64,000 nt of DNA from Tubulanus polymorphus (Eukaryota > Nemertea > Palaeonemertea > Tubulaniformes > Tubulanidae). The stretch covers positions 13,559,951-13,623,950 of the forward strand of contig NC_134035.1 of the NCBI RefSeq assembly GCF_964204645.1, in the 5' to 3' direction. The notes under the pieces were generated by a model. That model did not search any database and was not told the DNA's origin. It saw nothing but the letters and a program-made list of their open reading frames with translations. Numbering within the stretch: the first letter of the stretch is position 1; each line of letters starts with the position of its first letter. Positions 56,501-59,500 of the stretch are shown here, piece by piece. Made by a program: the position numbers and the translations under genes.

Positions 56501-59500
56501 AAATACAAAGCAGACGACAATTCTTCTTTAAGACAACAAAAAATTAAATACAGCCAAAATCCGTTAGTTATTAAACCGTTCTCATTTCTAATGGCATTCT
56601 GTGTTCACTTTTGAAGCCAACAAGAGAACATTTCTCGGAGAACAAATTTCCTCGATCAAACTCAAATTTAATGGAAATATCATTCTTCATAACACCGTTA
56701 AATTCCTTTTAACACCATATCTATCATCAGTCCCAATAATGGCAATATAACAGAGGACATTTTTCTGGGCTTCATATGGATTTCTGTGCGGATTTCTGAA
56801 GGAAAACTGTGCAATTTTATATGTACTCATCAAGGGTGAATCCAGTATTTCATAAGGCAGGTAAAATAGGGCCTTTTACTGTCTATAGAGTAGATAAGTG
56901 CTGATCAGGTGCCTTAACAAACCCAGGAAGAAAGACACTAAATATTTGGATGGATATATGAAAGCTGTGGGTACTGGAGTGTGTAATGGGTAGTGTAGTG
57001 TGATCTGTGTGCATTTGTGGCCAGCACACAGACCCAGATATACGTAATAATACAGCCTGAATATAAATCAGGATACTTTTTATTTTACAAGTAACTGAAA
57101 ACTGATAGGTTGAATTTTGAATATTGAAGAATGAACGCGGCAGTTAAAGATTCCATCTCGTGATGATGAATTGATTTTTAATTCGTAATGAGTTTCGTGA
57201 AATATTTTTCGTCGAGATAAATTAGTGGCAAATTCAAGCATACAGCGCACACGCGGGGCGCGCGCCCTCGTGAGGCACCCCCGCTACTTGTGAGGTGCAG
57301 TCATGCGTCGTAAAACAAACTTGTACACGCTTCAAATACCGTGTTCACATCAATATCGAATCAGTTAAAAACTGCTCTTCAGTTATACGTCCATATCGGT
57401 AAATCTAGCTAAAATCAAGGAGTTGCAACGGGCGGCAGTTGCTCAAAAGTTGGTTAAAGATAATCGGCCGTTAAATACCATAGTGACAATTTGATTGTAT
57501 ATGTGTCACTATGTCAACTATCGACTGGTTAAACTCTAAACAACTTTCGAACAACTGCAGCAGCCCTTGCAATTTTGTTCTACAGTTATTGTACATATCT
57601 AGAAAAGGGTTTGTGTCCTGGGACCGCGTGTCTGGATTGTACAGCATGGTTTTAGATCCTAAGACTTGTCTTAAGTTGTGAGATTAGAACCAAAATGAGC
57701 TGAAGTTAGTCTTGAATCTGGGCTCTGGGTCCCTGTGTCATGGGTTCTGGTGTCCTACTGGGCTCTGGCTCCCTGTGTCATAGGTTCCAGTGTCCTTCTG
57801 GGCTCTGGGTCCCTGTGTCATGGGTTCTGGTGTCCATCTGGGCTCTGGGTCCCTGTGTCATGGGTTCCAGTGTCCTTCTGGGCTCTGAGTCCCTGTGTCA
57901 CGGGTTCCAGTGTCCTACTGGGCTTTGTGTCCCTGTGTCACGGGTTCCAGTGTCCTTCTGGGCTCTGGGTCCCTGTGTCACGGGTTCCAGTGTCCTTCTG
58001 GGCTCTGGGTCCCTGTGTCACGGGTTCTGGTGTCCTACTGGGCTCTGGGTCCCTGTGTCATGGGTTCCAGTGTCCATCTGGGCTCTGGGTCCCTGTGTCA
58101 TGGGTTCCAGTGTCCATCTGGGCTCTGGGTCCCTGTGTCATGGGTTCCAGTGTCCATCTGGGCTCTGGGTCCCTGTGTCATGGGTTCCAGTGTCCATCTG
58201 GGCTCTGGGTCCCTGTGCTATGGGTTCTGGTGTCCTGTTTGTAACTTTGTGGAGTCATTTTTGGGACTCCCAAGTCTCTGTGGTTGTTCATGCTTTCACT
58301 AATGTTACTATTGATCTAGACTCCAGTGTATCATTGAACCACCAGTAGTAGTTTAACTATTGTCTCTGCCCTCAGGATGACGACCGGTCAGCTTGACCAC
58401 TAATGGACTGGTCATTCTACTGGAGTAAACCGAATGTTTATTTTACTGCAGGCATTGTTTACTCCTCTCGTTGCTAACTGCAAACAACGACCAATCATCT
58501 CTCAAGACATTTTGAATTTCATATTTTCATTTGATGACCTGACATTTGAGAAATGTGACCTGACATTTGAGATATTTTACCTCACATTGTGAGATGTGGC
58601 CTCACATTTTGAGATGTGGCCTCACATTTTGAGATGTGGCCTCACATTTTGAGATGTGGCCTCACATTTTGAGATGTGGCCTCACATTTTGAGATGTGGC
58701 CTCACATTTTGAGATGTGGCCTCACTAATTACTAATTGATTTGGATTTTATAATTAGATAGATAAATAATGTAACTGATGGATCTATGACCCCCCCCCCC
58801 CACGTTCCTTACTGGTCTTACTTGTTATGTTAGGCAAATTTTTCATCCATATTTCGATAAAGTGTTTCCGATAAATTTGATACAACCACAAAATGATAAA
58901 ACTGTTTCACAATCTTGTGGTTGATATGACTGATTGTTAGTGGGGGAGGGGGTGATACGGGGGGGGGGGTAAGAACAATGGGAGCTCATTTAATCCTACA
59001 CAAATCCCCCACCTCTCCACACAGCGCGGCAGGTCCGTACAAACCGTAAATTAATCATACTGTTTAACTACATTGTTGACTTTTAGATGAAAATTATCAA
59101 TTGAAACATTGTACGAATATTGACACAACGCAACAGACCGTGAGCCTCAGTTACTGACAGACCGCGAGCCTCAGTTACTGACAGAGAGAGAACAGCGAGG
59201 TTTCAACGGGGAATAATTTGTTTGTCGTTGGTTTTTACAAAGTTTACTGATCAGTGATTAATACGAGGGGATCGTCAGTCAGTTTCAAGTGATCAGTATT
59301 TACTCATCCATTTCACTGATGAGTTGTAGAAGAATGAGTTTTAGAGAGTTGTACTGCTCCACGCCGGTGCCGTACTGTAGCGTGCCGTGCCTCATGCTGG
59401 CCATGCCCTGCTCCACGCCGATTCTCGTTGCGTTTGAAATCATTGAATGATTTAATTAAACCGATCGTTAACGAGCGTCACTAACGAGTGCGGTACTAAT

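Noticed and set aside
57735-58348. Three overlapping plus-strand frames of 135-202 codons
   Set aside because: 40-bp minisatellite without stops in any forward frame.
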